From Flavobacterium ajazii (GTDB lineage Bacteria > Bacteroidota > Bacteroidia > Flavobacteriales > Flavobacteriaceae): a stretch of 64,000 bases of DNA. Under the pieces are notes generated by a model. The model searched no databases and was not told where the DNA came from. It was given only the letters and a program-made list of their open reading frames with translations. This document shows positions 42,781-52,209 of this stretch, piece by piece; within the stretch, counting starts at the first letter, position 1, and every line of letters starts with the position of its first letter. Made by a program: the position numbers and the translations under genes. The stretch covers positions 175,435-239,434 of the forward strand of contig NZ_JAAEHL010000010.1 in assembly GCF_010614725.1 (NCBI RefSeq), given 5' to 3'.

Positions 42781-45375
42781 ATGAGGAAAAAGGCTATCCT
42801 GTATAACTTAAAAGTAATCGCTGTATTGCTTTTATTTTTATTAGGTTCGATTTCTGTTTATTCTCAAAAAAAGAATAAGAATAAAGAAAAAGGTACTGAA
42901 ATAGCAAAAGATACAACATCTGCTAAGAAAGGAAAAAAATATAATGAGCTTGTAAAAAAAGGAACTGTAAAAAAAGGCCTCTTCAATATTATACAAGTTA
43001 AGACTGATCTTTATTTCGAAATTCAGGATAGTTTGTTTAAAAGAGAATTTTTGATTGTAAACAAAGTATCACAGGTTCCTTTTCAGATAAACGAATATGG
43101 TCTAAACAAAGGAATGAATTATGAGAACAAAGTAATCAGTTTTTATAAAGATACAATTGCAAATAAAGTTTGGGTAAAATCTTATCTCCCAAAAGTTTCT
43201 TCACCTAAAGATGATGCCATAACAGCTTCTGTAAAAGATAATTTTTCAGAATCTATTATTGAGGTTTTTGATATTGAAAGTAAAAATAACGACTCGACTT
43301 CTGTTGTTATTAAAGTAAACAAAATTTTCGACGGTAAACAAAAGAGTTTCAATGACTTAATAAGCAATACCGGATTAATCAGCTCTATAAAATCTGATTT
43401 ATCCTATATAGAAAGCGCAAAATCGTTTCCTAAAAACATTATTGTAAAATCGCAGTTAACGACTTCAATTCCTGAAGACGGAATTCCAACATCAGTAACC
43501 CTTGGTGTAACAAGTAATATTATTTTATTGGACAAAACCCCAATGAAACCTCGTTTTTCTGATAACCGTATTGGGTATTTCACTGAAAAGCATTGGTATT
43601 TTGCCGATGCACAGCAGGCAATGCTTGAAAAAGAATTGATTACACGCTGGCGTTTAGAACCAAAAAAAGAAGATGAAGAACGTTATTTGAAAGGTGAATT
43701 AGTAGAGCCGAAAAAACCAATCGTTTATTACATCGATCCGTCTACTCCTAAACAATGGAGAAAGTATATTATTGATGGAGTTCACGATTGGCAGGCAGCT
43801 TTTGAAAGAGCTGGTTTTAAAAATGCCATTATTGCAAAAGAACCTACTGAAAATGATTTAGATTTTGATATTGATGATGTACGTTACTCTGTAATTACCT
43901 ATGCAGCATCTCCAAAATCCAATGCTATGGGGCCATCTGTTGTTGACCCGAGAAGTGGTGAAATTATTGAAGCCGACATCATCTGGTGGCACAATGTTAT
44001 GACTTCTCTTCAAAGCTGGATGCGTATCCAGACCGGCCCTATTGATCCGAAAGCCAGAGGAAATATTTTTAGCAATGAGCATATGGGAGAAGCAATACGT
44101 TTTGCCTCGTCTCACGAAGTAGGACACACATTTGGTTTAAAACACAATATGGGATCTTCGTTTGCTTATGATGTTGAGTCTTTACGTTCTAAAGAATTCA
44201 CAGCAAAAATGGGCGGTACTGCTCCCTCTATCATGGATTATGCCCGGTACAATTATGTAGCACAGCCGGAAGATAGTGTTAGCGTTATTACTCCTAAAAT
44301 TGGAGAATACGATAAGTATGCTATCGAATGGGGATACAGATGGTACTCTCCAGACGAAAACGAAACCGTTAAGCTAAACGCATTGATTGCCAAACACCAA
44401 AACGATCCTGTTTATTTTTATGGTGAACAGCAGGGAGAGATAATTGATCCTCGTTCACAGTCTGAAGATTTAGGAAACGATGCGGTAAAAGCAAGCGAAT
44501 ACGGTTTGAAAAACTTAAAACGTGTTGTCGATAATATATTAAACTGGACTCACGATAAAGATCAGCCTTACTACGAAACGGGTAAACTGTATATCGGAGC
44601 TATCGGACAATGGCAAATGTACAATCGTCATGTAATGAACAATATTGGAGGTATTTACTTAAATACAACGGTTCACGGCGACAATAAACAAAGTTATGTT
44701 CCGGTTCCTGCAGCCATGCAGAAAAGAGCGGCCGATTATTTAGTTAAAAATGCACTTACGATTCCACAGTGGTTGTTTTTTAATAGCATTTTAGATAAAA
44801 CAAATCCATTGAAAGATACTCCTCTTGGACCTTATGAGTACACACCATACACACTATCAAGAGAGTTACAATACGATATTATGTATAAATTATTAAACGA
44901 TGATCGTTTACTTCGAATGACAGAAAACGAATTATACCAGCGAAATAAAACCAATGAGAAGGTCTTTACCGTAAATGAGTTGTTTAAAAAAATACATCAG
45001 AATGTGTTTGCAGGAACTATTCTAAATAAATCTTTGACTATCCTGGAAAGAATGACACAGAAAAATTATGTTGATGTTTTGATTGTTTCTACAAATAAAT
45101 TGTTTGAAAAAACAGATATTAAAAAACCGATTGAAATACAAGAAACATTACAAATGCCTCATTTATGTTCTTTAGACGATGCACATATGGTGAGAAACAT
45201 TAATAATTCTTTTTTAAAAAGAGTTACAGAAGTAACTTCAGATAAAAAAGGAGAATTAACAAAAGTACTTCAGTTATTAAAACTAAAAAAGAACACGGGG
45301 GATGAATCTACCCAAAACCATTACCGCGATTTGATACAACGAATCGATAAAGCTTTGAATAATACAACCTTTTAA
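42781..45375 (+). CDS. Secreted zinc metalloprotease (DUF5117/DUF4953 type)
   Basis: 864 aa with a signal peptide (about 1-29, ending SVYSQ) and a Lys-rich stretch after it. The zincin motif H445-E-V-G-H449-T-F-G-L-K-H455 in FASSHEVGHTFGLKHNMGSS is followed by the Met-turn-like PSIMDYARYNYV. A preceding segment, FAGF-type WQAAFERAGFKNAI and VDPRSGEIIEADIIWWHN, is typical of this DUF family of large Bacteroidota metalloproteases. It degrades proteins outside the inner membrane. A SusC/SusD pair follows after 20 nt and probably imports its products. The flanking LytS/LytTR genes are likely regulators. Confidence 0.92.
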   Translation: MRKKAILYNLKVIAVLLLFLLGSISVYSQKKNKNKEKGTEIAKDTTSAKKGKKYNELVKKGTVKKGLFNIIQVKTDLYFEIQDSLFKREFLIVNKVSQVPFQINEYGLNKGMNYENKVISFYKDTIANKVWVKSYLPKVSSPKDDAITASVKDNFSESIIEVFDIESKNNDSTSVVIKVNKIFDGKQKSFNDLISNTGLISSIKSDLSYIESAKSFPKNIIVKSQLTTSIPEDGIPTSVTLGVTSNIILLDKTPMKPRFSDNRIGYFTEKHWYFADAQQAMLEKELITRWRLEPKKEDEERYLKGELVEPKKPIVYYIDPSTPKQWRKYIIDGVHDWQAAFERAGFKNAIIAKEPTENDLDFDIDDVRYSVITYAASPKSNAMGPSVVDPRSGEIIEADIIWWHNVMTSLQSWMRIQTGPIDPKARGNIFSNEHMGEAIRFASSHEVGHTFGLKHNMGSSFAYDVESLRSKEFTAKMGGTAPSIMDYARYNYVAQPEDSVSVITPKIGEYDKYAIEWGYRWYSPDENETVKLNALIAKHQNDPVYFYGEQQGEIIDPRSQSEDLGNDAVKASEYGLKNLKRVVDNILNWTHDKDQPYYETGKLYIGAIGQWQMYNRHVMNNIGGIYLNTTVHGDNKQSYVPVPAAMQKRAADYLVKNALTIPQWLFFNSILDKTNPLKDTPLGPYEYTPYTLSRELQYDIMYKLLNDDRLLRMTENELYQRNKTNEKVFTVNELFKKIHQNVFAGTILNKSLTILERMTQKNYVDVLIVSTNKLFEKTDIKKPIEIQETLQMPHLCSLDDAHMVRNINNSFLKRVTEVTSDKKGELTKVLQLLKLKKNTGDESTQNHYRDLIQRIDKALNNTTF

Positions 45376-45395
45376 TAAATACCCAATCCAAAAAC

Positions 45396-48300
45396 ATGAA
45401 AAAAATTTTACATGCCTTACTGCTGTTCCTGGCCATTGCAGGATACTCGCAGGAAAATCGTACTATTACGGGGATCATTCAGGACGAAGCTGATTTGTCA
45501 CCAATACCTGGTGCATCAATTTACGTTGAGAATAATTCCATTTCAAACAAAACTGCCATGGCAGGAATTATCCAAAGTGAAGGAATCGGAACTACCACGG
45601 ATTTCGATGGTAAATTCACTTTGAAAATCGGGAAAAACATTACTTCTTTGAGAGTTACATTCATGGGCTACCAATCATATACGCTTGAATTATCTGCTCA
45701 AAAAAATTATACAATCAACTTAAAATCTGAGACTGCAAAACTTCAGGAGGTTGTTGTAACGGGTTACCAAAAAATTGAGAAAAGAAAACTTACTGCTGCG
45801 GTTACAAAAATTGACATGGCTGCGATTCAGCAAACAGGAGTTTCCAGTATTGACCAGTTACTGGTAGGACAAATTGCCGGGGTTGCTGTAAGTACACCAT
45901 CTGGAGCTCCAGGAGCACCTGCAAGAATCAGAATCAGAGGTACAGCTTCTCTTAGCGGTACACAAGATCCGTTATGGGTACTTGACGGATTACCATTGGA
46001 AGGAAATGAAGTTCCTAAAAACTTTGATAAAGATAACATCGATGTATTAAGCAACTACTCTATTTCTGGTTTAAACCCTGATGATATTAAGGATATTACC
46101 ATTTTAAAAGATGCAGCTGCAACAGCGATTTATGGTGCACGCGCTGCAAATGGTGTAATCGTGGTTACTACCAAAAAAGGTAAAGCAGGTAAAATGGTAG
46201 TAAACTTTAATACCAACGTATTTATTACACAAAGACCTGACTTTTCCAAATTAAACTTAATGAATGCAAGCGAAAAAGTTGATTTAGAGCTTAACATGGC
46301 GAGCCGTTCTGATTTGACTTACAGAGATTCTGGAGGAGAGATTGCACGTATCTTAAACGAATCAAATGAATTAGCTGCATTCAGAGCTGGCGGATTCTCT
46401 TCTTTGAGTCCCGCAACTCAGCAATCTATCAATGATTTAAGAAATAATAATACAAACTGGGGGAACTTATTATACCAAAATGCTGTGAATACGCAGCACG
46501 GTTTGAGTTTATCAGGTGGTGGAGAAAAGTCTGATTACTATTTCTCTTTAGGATACTATGACGAAAAAGGAACAACTGTTGGAACAGGCTTCAAACGTTA
46601 CAACGTAACCTTAAAAAACAACTTTGAGATAACAGACAAATTTAAAGTTGGTGTTGGTATTTTTGGTTCTGAAAACAAAAACACATCTTACCTGACAGAT
46701 TCTTACGCATTTACAAGTCCTTCTAACTATTCCAGAAACGTAAATCCATATTTAGTTCCATTCAATGCCGATGGAAGTTATAAATACGATGATGATATTG
46801 TAGGCTATTCAGAACGTAAAGTACCATTTAACTTCTTAGAAGAAAGAGAAAATACTTCTCACGAATTAAAAACAAGAGCAGTAAAAGCATTATTTGATGC
46901 TGAATATAAAATTACTAAAGACTTAAAAATAACTTCTCAATTAGGTCTTCAGTTAGACAATACAGCTAGTGAGAAATTTGCCGGTAAAGACACTTATTAC
47001 ACCCGAAACCTAAGAGAAAAATCCAGTTATTTTAGTAGTGGAAATCAGCAGTATTTCCTTCCTGTTGGTGGTGTAATTCAAAATTCAAATACAGACTTTT
47101 TCCAGTATAACCTGAAAACAATGGCGAATTTCTCTAAAAAAATAGGAGAAAAACACGAAATTGAAGCTATGGTTGGTAATGAGTTGAGAAGAAATTACGC
47201 TACAACTGTTTCAACTAAAGGATTTGGTTTTGACGAGAAGAATTTAACAACACAGCAAATTGTTTTCCCAAATTCAGGTTTTGCAAAAGAATCAGATTGG
47301 ATAGCATACGCTAAAGCTAAAAATGAGAATGCATTTGCATCATTCTTTGCAACAGCTGCTTATACATACGACAGAAAGTATAGCATATTTGGAAGTGTTA
47401 GATATGATGGTTCAGATTTATTTGGTGTAGATCCAAAATATAAATATTTGCCGCTTTGGTCTACCTCTGCTTCATGGGCAGTCTCTGAAGAAGATTTCTT
47501 AAAAGAAAACCTAACGCTTTCTAATTTAAGACTTCGTGCTTCTTATGGTTTACAAGGAAATATCGACAAAAATACCTCTCCTTTTGTAGTAGGTAAAATC
47601 AGTACAAGTACTATTCTTCCTGGTCAGACAGAACCAACAATTGTTGTTGAAAGTCCACCAAACGATAAATTACGTTGGGAAAAAACAGAAAATATCAACC
47701 TTGGTGCTGATGTTGGATTATTTAACAACCGTATCAGCATTGTTAGTGATTTATACAAAAGAAAAAGTACTGATCTAATTAGTTTAAGATCTATTCCATT
47801 AGAAAATGGATTTGAATATACTAACATGAACTGGGCACAAGTAAGTAATAAAGGTTACGAAATCACTTTATCTACAAAAAACATTGACCATCCAAACTTT
47901 AAGTGGAATACAAGTATTAACTTCTCTCACAACAAAAGCAATATTGATCGTACAGAAGTTCGCGATACAGATTATTTACCAAGCAGAGAAGGTCGTCCTG
48001 TAAATGCTGTTTTTGGATTTAAAACAAAGGGAATTGACGAAAACGGATATCCTTTATTTGTAAATAAAAAAGGAGAAACAGTAAATTCTCAAACATTCTT
48101 TGGTTTATACGATCCTTTTGCTGACTTTTTCCCAGGAGAACTTACACAATCAAATCTAACAGCAAATGAGTTTAGAGATTTGTTTACTTACTTAGGTGAT
48201 AGAGATCCTAAATTTACAGGAGGTATTACTAATACATTTACAGTAAAGAATTTTGACCTTACCATTGCAGCAGCTTTTAATCTAAAACAAACTGTAGTAA

Positions 48301-48734
48301 AAACTCCTCCTTATAACGGAACATTAGTAGACAGAGGACAAAATTACAGTAGAGATGTTTTAAATGCATGGTCTCCAACTAATACATCTTCTAACTTACC
48401 AGCAATTAATGGTAAAGATTCCGGAACAGGAGATTCTTACATGGCCTATTTATGGTATTCTGGTGGAAATCAAATCCCTACAATGAATTATTTAGACACA
48501 TGGGTTAGTGAAATGAGTTATATGAGATTAAGCAGTATGCGTTTAGGTTATACAGTCCCAAAATCATTTACAGATCATATCAACATTCAAAGCATCAGAT
48601 TCAATGTTGAGGCAAGAAACTTATTCGTAATTAGTTCTGATTACAAAGGTTACTTTGACCCGGAAACTTTCGGAAACATTTATGCACAACCAGTTCCTAA
48701 GTCATTTACTTTAGGATGTAATGTAACTTTCTAA
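45396..48734 (+). CDS. SusC/RagA-type TonB-dependent transporter
   Basis: 1112 aa with a signal peptide (about 1-19). A carboxypeptidase-D-like domain (ITGIIQDEADLSPIPGASIYV, read to about residue 105) carries a roughly 20-residue insert compared with the 6976-10023 protein. Then come EVVVTGYQKIEKRKLTAAV (TonB-box region), a plug with DPLWVLDGLPLEG and ITILKDAAATAIYGARAANGV, and the barrel ending GCNVTF. As the pore of a SusCD pair it should import peptides, given the upstream metalloprotease. SusD begins 13 nt later. The family call is firm; the substrate is inferred from context. Confidence 0.92.
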   Translation: MKKILHALLLFLAIAGYSQENRTITGIIQDEADLSPIPGASIYVENNSISNKTAMAGIIQSEGIGTTTDFDGKFTLKIGKNITSLRVTFMGYQSYTLELSAQKNYTINLKSETAKLQEVVVTGYQKIEKRKLTAAVTKIDMAAIQQTGVSSIDQLLVGQIAGVAVSTPSGAPGAPARIRIRGTASLSGTQDPLWVLDGLPLEGNEVPKNFDKDNIDVLSNYSISGLNPDDIKDITILKDAAATAIYGARAANGVIVVTTKKGKAGKMVVNFNTNVFITQRPDFSKLNLMNASEKVDLELNMASRSDLTYRDSGGEIARILNESNELAAFRAGGFSSLSPATQQSINDLRNNNTNWGNLLYQNAVNTQHGLSLSGGGEKSDYYFSLGYYDEKGTTVGTGFKRYNVTLKNNFEITDKFKVGVGIFGSENKNTSYLTDSYAFTSPSNYSRNVNPYLVPFNADGSYKYDDDIVGYSERKVPFNFLEERENTSHELKTRAVKALFDAEYKITKDLKITSQLGLQLDNTASEKFAGKDTYYTRNLREKSSYFSSGNQQYFLPVGGVIQNSNTDFFQYNLKTMANFSKKIGEKHEIEAMVGNELRRNYATTVSTKGFGFDEKNLTTQQIVFPNSGFAKESDWIAYAKAKNENAFASFFATAAYTYDRKYSIFGSVRYDGSDLFGVDPKYKYLPLWSTSASWAVSEEDFLKENLTLSNLRLRASYGLQGNIDKNTSPFVVGKISTSTILPGQTEPTIVVESPPNDKLRWEKTENINLGADVGLFNNRISIVSDLYKRKSTDLISLRSIPLENGFEYTNMNWAQVSNKGYEITLSTKNIDHPNFKWNTSINFSHNKSNIDRTEVRDTDYLPSREGRPVNAVFGFKTKGIDENGYPLFVNKKGETVNSQTFFGLYDPFADFFPGELTQSNLTANEFRDLFTYLGDRDPKFTGGITNTFTVKNFDLTIAAAFNLKQTVVKTPPYNGTLVDRGQNYSRDVLNAWSPTNTSSNLPAINGKDSGTGDSYMAYLWYSGGNQIPTMNYLDTWVSEMSYMRLSSMRLGYTVPKSFTDHINIQSIRFNVEARNLFVISSDYKGYFDPETFGNIYAQPVPKSFTLGCNVTF

Positions 48735-48747
48735 TACCATTTTAAAG

Positions 48748-50067
48748 ATGAAAAAATTCTCAAAATATATAGTACTTTTCGTTGCAGCTATTGCAGTAAG
48801 CAGCTGTGATGATTATCTGGACATTACTCCGGTTGGGCGAGTTATTCCGGAAACATTAGATCAATTTCGTGCAGTTTTAACACAAGGATATACTGTTTAT
48901 CCGGAGCATAAATCATTGACAGCAGTTCGTACCGACGAATTAACAATGAATGAGTTTAGTGATGAGATTAATGTTTATAAAGATATTTATACCTGGAAAG
49001 ATACTAATCCTGATCAAATAACAATTACTTTCCCATATCAGGATTTGTATACTGTCATTTTTTACACAAACGTTATCATTAACGAAGCGTCTAAAAAATT
49101 AGCTGAATCTCCGGAAAAAAATCAATTAGTTGGAGAAGCCTACGCTTTAAGAGCTATGGCTTACTTTGATTTGATTAACCTTTTCGGAAAACCTTATAAT
49201 GCTGCAACAGCTGGTTCAGATAAAGGAGTTCCATTGGCTTTAGAAATAGATTTAGAGCAGGCATACGTTCCTCAAAGTGTTGAAGTAATTTACAACCAAA
49301 TTATTTCTGATACTGAAAAAGCTAAAGATTTTATTAACGTAGATTCTCAGGTAACAGGTAAAAACTACCGTTTTTCTAAAGTGGCATTATACAGTTTAGA
49401 AAGCCGTATTTACTTATACCAGCAACAATGGCAAAAATCTTTAGACGCTGCAAACAAAGCTTTAGCTATCAACAGCAATTTAGTTGATTTAAAAACAACT
49501 CCTGTTTTTGCAACTAAATATGACTCAAAAGAATCTATTTTAGCTCTTGAACTTACTTATATAAATGGACTAAAAGGAGCTTCATATGCTTCACCAGAAT
49601 TAATTGCAGCTTATAATAAATCAACTGATTTACGTTTTCCTCTTTACTTTTTAGCAAGCGGAAGCCGTTACAGAATCCAAAAAGCAGGAAATGATGAACA
49701 AAAATGTTCATTCAGGACTTCTGAATTGTATCTGACAAAAGCAGAAACTTTATTAAAACTCAATAATCTTTCTGATGCTAAAACGATTGTTTTAAGTTTC
49801 ATCAAGAACAGATACACAGCAGCTGCTTATACTCAGCTTGAAAATGATGTTAATGCAATGAATGCAGCAGATTTAACAAACTTCATTTTAGAAGAAAGAC
49901 AACGTGAATTTGCAGTTGAAGGACAACGCTGGTTTGATTTGAGAAGAACTTCTCAAAAACAAATCGTTCACACTTTCAATGGAGAAGATTTTACATTAAT
50001 ACAAAATGATCCGCGATATACCATTATTTACCCGGCAAACGCGAGATTAAATAATCCCAATCTATAA
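48748..50067 (+). CDS. SusD/RagB-family surface lipoprotein
   Basis: 439 aa. Lipoprotein signal with Cys20 in VAAIAVSSC followed by DDYLDITPVGRVIPETLDQF. Helical-repeat segments VGEAYALRAMAYFDLINLFGKPYN and SKVALYSLESRIYLYQQQW, and the C-terminal FILEERQREFAVEGQRWFDLRR motif, are typical of SusD/RagB. It forms the surface lid over the SusC channel. It is the last gene of the protease-SusC-SusD block, followed by a terminator. Slightly shorter than usual for SusD, closer to RagB-like peptide-binding members, which agrees with the protease neighbour. Confidence 0.9.
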   Translation: MKKFSKYIVLFVAAIAVSSCDDYLDITPVGRVIPETLDQFRAVLTQGYTVYPEHKSLTAVRTDELTMNEFSDEINVYKDIYTWKDTNPDQITITFPYQDLYTVIFYTNVIINEASKKLAESPEKNQLVGEAYALRAMAYFDLINLFGKPYNAATAGSDKGVPLALEIDLEQAYVPQSVEVIYNQIISDTEKAKDFINVDSQVTGKNYRFSKVALYSLESRIYLYQQQWQKSLDAANKALAINSNLVDLKTTPVFATKYDSKESILALELTYINGLKGASYASPELIAAYNKSTDLRFPLYFLASGSRYRIQKAGNDEQKCSFRTSELYLTKAETLLKLNNLSDAKTIVLSFIKNRYTAAAYTQLENDVNAMNAADLTNFILEERQREFAVEGQRWFDLRRTSQKQIVHTFNGEDFTLIQNDPRYTIIYPANARLNNPNL

Positions 50068-50088
50068 TACCTATTAAATCCGGAAAGA

Positions 50089-50116
50089 GGTCCAGTTGCA
50101 AAACTGGGCCTTTTTT
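50089..50116 (+). terminator. Terminator after SusD
   Basis: GGTCCAGTT, loop GCAA, AACTGGGCC (one G-T pair), then T6. Confidence 0.85.
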
Positions 50117-50167
50117 CTTTTAAATTTCTCCCGTTTAATCATTTAATAAAAACCGTTAAAAAAACTA

Positions 50168-50197
50168 TTGGAAAAAATCAGGAGTCAATTATATTTG
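50168..50197 (+). promoter_or_regulatory. Promoter of the LytTR regulator gene
   Basis: TTG at 50168-50170, a 19-nt spacer, TATATTTG at 50190-50197. Start expected near 50203. Confidence 0.7.
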
Positions 50198-50248
50198 CAA
50201 AATGAATGACAGGCTTCATCCTGAATGAAATTTATACCCCTAAGCCAA

Positions 50249-51013
50249 ATGAAAATTGCAATCGTTGAAGATGAATACCTTGCTTCCAGTTATCTGAAAT
50301 CTATTTTAGAACAGCAGGATATTTTACAGATTGCAAACATTACTGTTTTAAAATCTGTAAAAGAAGCAATCCTTTTTTTTAGCGAAAACAATGTTGATCT
50401 GGCTTTTATGGACATTCATCTTGGGGATGGAAAAAGTCTTGAAATTTTCGAAAAAGCAGCTGTCTCCTGCCCTGTCATTTTTATTACAGCTTACGATGCA
50501 TACGCTATTTCTGTCTTCAAACATTTTACGATTGATTATCTTTTAAAACCTTTTGAAGAACAAGAATTACTAGAAGCCTTAATCAAGTTCAAAAAAATAA
50601 AAGACAGTTTTAATGCTGATGCCACATTACAGTCTCTGGTTGCAATTGAAACCCCGGAAACAAGCAAAATACAGCGTCATTTTTTAGTAAATCACGGTTA
50701 TAAACTCATTTCTGTAAATGAATCGGAGATTACTTATTTTGCAGCTTCAGGCAAACATTTGTTTATCTGTGTAAATTCAGGAAATAGTTTTTTGTACAAC
50801 AACACAATTACAGAGATCATAAATTGTCTCGATCCGTTTATATTTTTTAAAATAAACCGAAAATATATTGTAAACCGTAATATTATAAAAGAAGTTGTAA
50901 AACATTCCAATCAAAAAATCGAACTGATCCTTACAGTTCCATCCCTCGAAAATGAGCCAATAATGATCAGCAAAAAAGAAATCAACAACTTTAAAAACTG
51001 GCTGGATCAATAA
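50249..51013 (+). CDS. LytTR-family response regulator
   Basis: About 254 aa from MKIAIVEDEYLASSYL, which matches the usual receiver start; an ATG 24 nt upstream (50225) is also possible and lies after the predicted transcript start. Receiver: EDE acidic triad, phospho-acceptor Asp in LAFMDIHLGDG, Thr/Ala in FITAYD and Lys in LLKPFE. The LytTR DNA-binding domain covers the last 110 residues (RHFLVNHGYKLISVNESEIT...FFKINRKYIVNRNII). Its partner should be the LytS-type kinase at 41119-42693. It has its own promoter. Confidence 0.9.
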   Translation: MKIAIVEDEYLASSYLKSILEQQDILQIANITVLKSVKEAILFFSENNVDLAFMDIHLGDGKSLEIFEKAAVSCPVIFITAYDAYAISVFKHFTIDYLLKPFEEQELLEALIKFKKIKDSFNADATLQSLVAIETPETSKIQRHFLVNHGYKLISVNESEITYFAASGKHLFICVNSGNSFLYNNTITEIINCLDPFIFFKINRKYIVNRNIIKEVVKHSNQKIELILTVPSLENEPIMISKKEINNFKNWLDQ

Positions 51014-51237
51014 TTAAAAACTGGTTTTTTCTTAAAATCTCACATTCCCACATCCTAAATATACCCTGATTATCTGCATTTTAACTTAAAAACGGATTCA
51101 AAAATGGCTAAAAACAGTTTAAACGTTAAAATAACGTTATAAGAATCATAAAAAACAACCTCATAATCAAATAGATAGCTTTGTTTTTCTTTGAAATTGT
51201 ATCTTTGGGGATGCTAAAATTTCAAATGTAAAAGAAT

Positions 51238-51822
51238 ATGCCACAGATTAGATTTTATCCAAATGAAGAATTTAAAGAAATAGAAATCAACGAGTCCTTA
51301 CAATTTAAATACGCGATTTCAAACAAAGGAAGATTAATTAGTTATACAGACGATATACAAAACGGGCGTATCTTAAAAGGAGGTTTGAGCGATGGCTACC
51401 CTACCTTTAGATTCAAAATCAGACAGGATGATAGAATTATCAATAAATACCTTTTTCTCTACAAATTAGTTGCCCAGTATTTTATCCCAAAACAATCAGA
51501 AGAGCAAACGTATGTCCTTCATTTGGATTATGTTCGAAACAACGATGATGTCAGCAATCTCCGTTGGGCCACAAGAGCCGAAATGATTGCACACAGCCGT
51601 AAAAGTCCACATGTTATTCAGGCCAAAAAGAACCTGATTGAACACAATATAAAATCAGACGGCAGAAAACTGACTACTACCAAAGTAATGCTCATCAAAA
51701 AAATATTAGCCCGTCCGGAGCAAAAAACCCGTCTAAAAATGATTGCCAAACAATTTGGCGTAAGCGAAATGCAGATTAGACGCATTGCCAGCGGTGAAAA
51801 CTGGGGACACGTAAAAGTTTAA
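51238..51822 (+). CDS. NUMOD4/HNH-like protein with C-terminal helix-turn-helix
   Basis: 194 aa. Residues 21-50 (FKYAISNKGRLISYTDDIQN) look like a NUMOD4 motif of homing endonucleases. Residues 92-112 (YVLHLDYVRNNDDVSNLRWAT) resemble an HNH core, keeping a His, N-N and the NLRW end but with Leu where the first Asp/Asn is usual. The C-terminus (about 165-190, LKMIAKQFGVSEMQIRRIAS) is a helix-turn-helix-like segment. It stands alone, with its own TATCTTTG box at 51200-51207, and interrupts no visible gene. It could be a domesticated endonuclease acting as a DNA-binding protein, or an active nuclease; the function is unknown. Confidence 0.65.
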   Translation: MPQIRFYPNEEFKEIEINESLQFKYAISNKGRLISYTDDIQNGRILKGGLSDGYPTFRFKIRQDDRIINKYLFLYKLVAQYFIPKQSEEQTYVLHLDYVRNNDDVSNLRWATRAEMIAHSRKSPHVIQAKKNLIEHNIKSDGRKLTTTKVMLIKKILARPEQKTRLKMIAKQFGVSEMQIRRIASGENWGHVKV

Positions 51823-52209
51823 TTGTGAATTGTTAATGGTTAATTATTAATGATATCACGCTGAACAAAGTCTGGGAGCTGTAAAAGTTCCTGGGCTTTG
51901 TTTTTTTTGCACATCCTTCATTTTTCAGATTTATATTCAAAATTTTAATTTACAATTCATAATTCACAATTTACAATTAACAATTCCCCCATTTTCTGTG
52001 AAAAGACTAAAATCTGCATGGGTAAAAACAAATTTACAAGTGTTTTTTTAAAATAAATCCTTAAATTCGCAGGCACAAATAATCGTGAATAATTGGAAAA
52101 GAGTTTCGGAAAAACAAGCCTCAATTTCAATAGTAAAACTAAATAACCAAAAAAATGACACGAGCGTTAGCGACTGCATTTTTACAAATAACAAATAAAT
52201 AAGCAAAAA
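51823..52209. other. 387-nt intergenic region with simple inverted repeats and a terminator-like hairpin
   Basis: The hairpin AACAAAG...CTTTGTT with T8 (51864-51908) is probably the terminator of the HNH-like gene. It is flanked by AATTGTGAATTGTTAATGG-type and TTCATAATTCACAATTTACA-type inverted AT-rich repeats. A 15-codon frame at 52155-52202 (MTRALATAFLQITNK) is open just before lpdA, but nothing supports it as a gene. Confidence 0.5.

Noticed and set aside
52155..52202. 15-codon frame just before lpdA as an upstream regulatory peptide
   Set aside because: No homologous partner, no amino-acid bias and no promoter logic; such short frames occur by chance.
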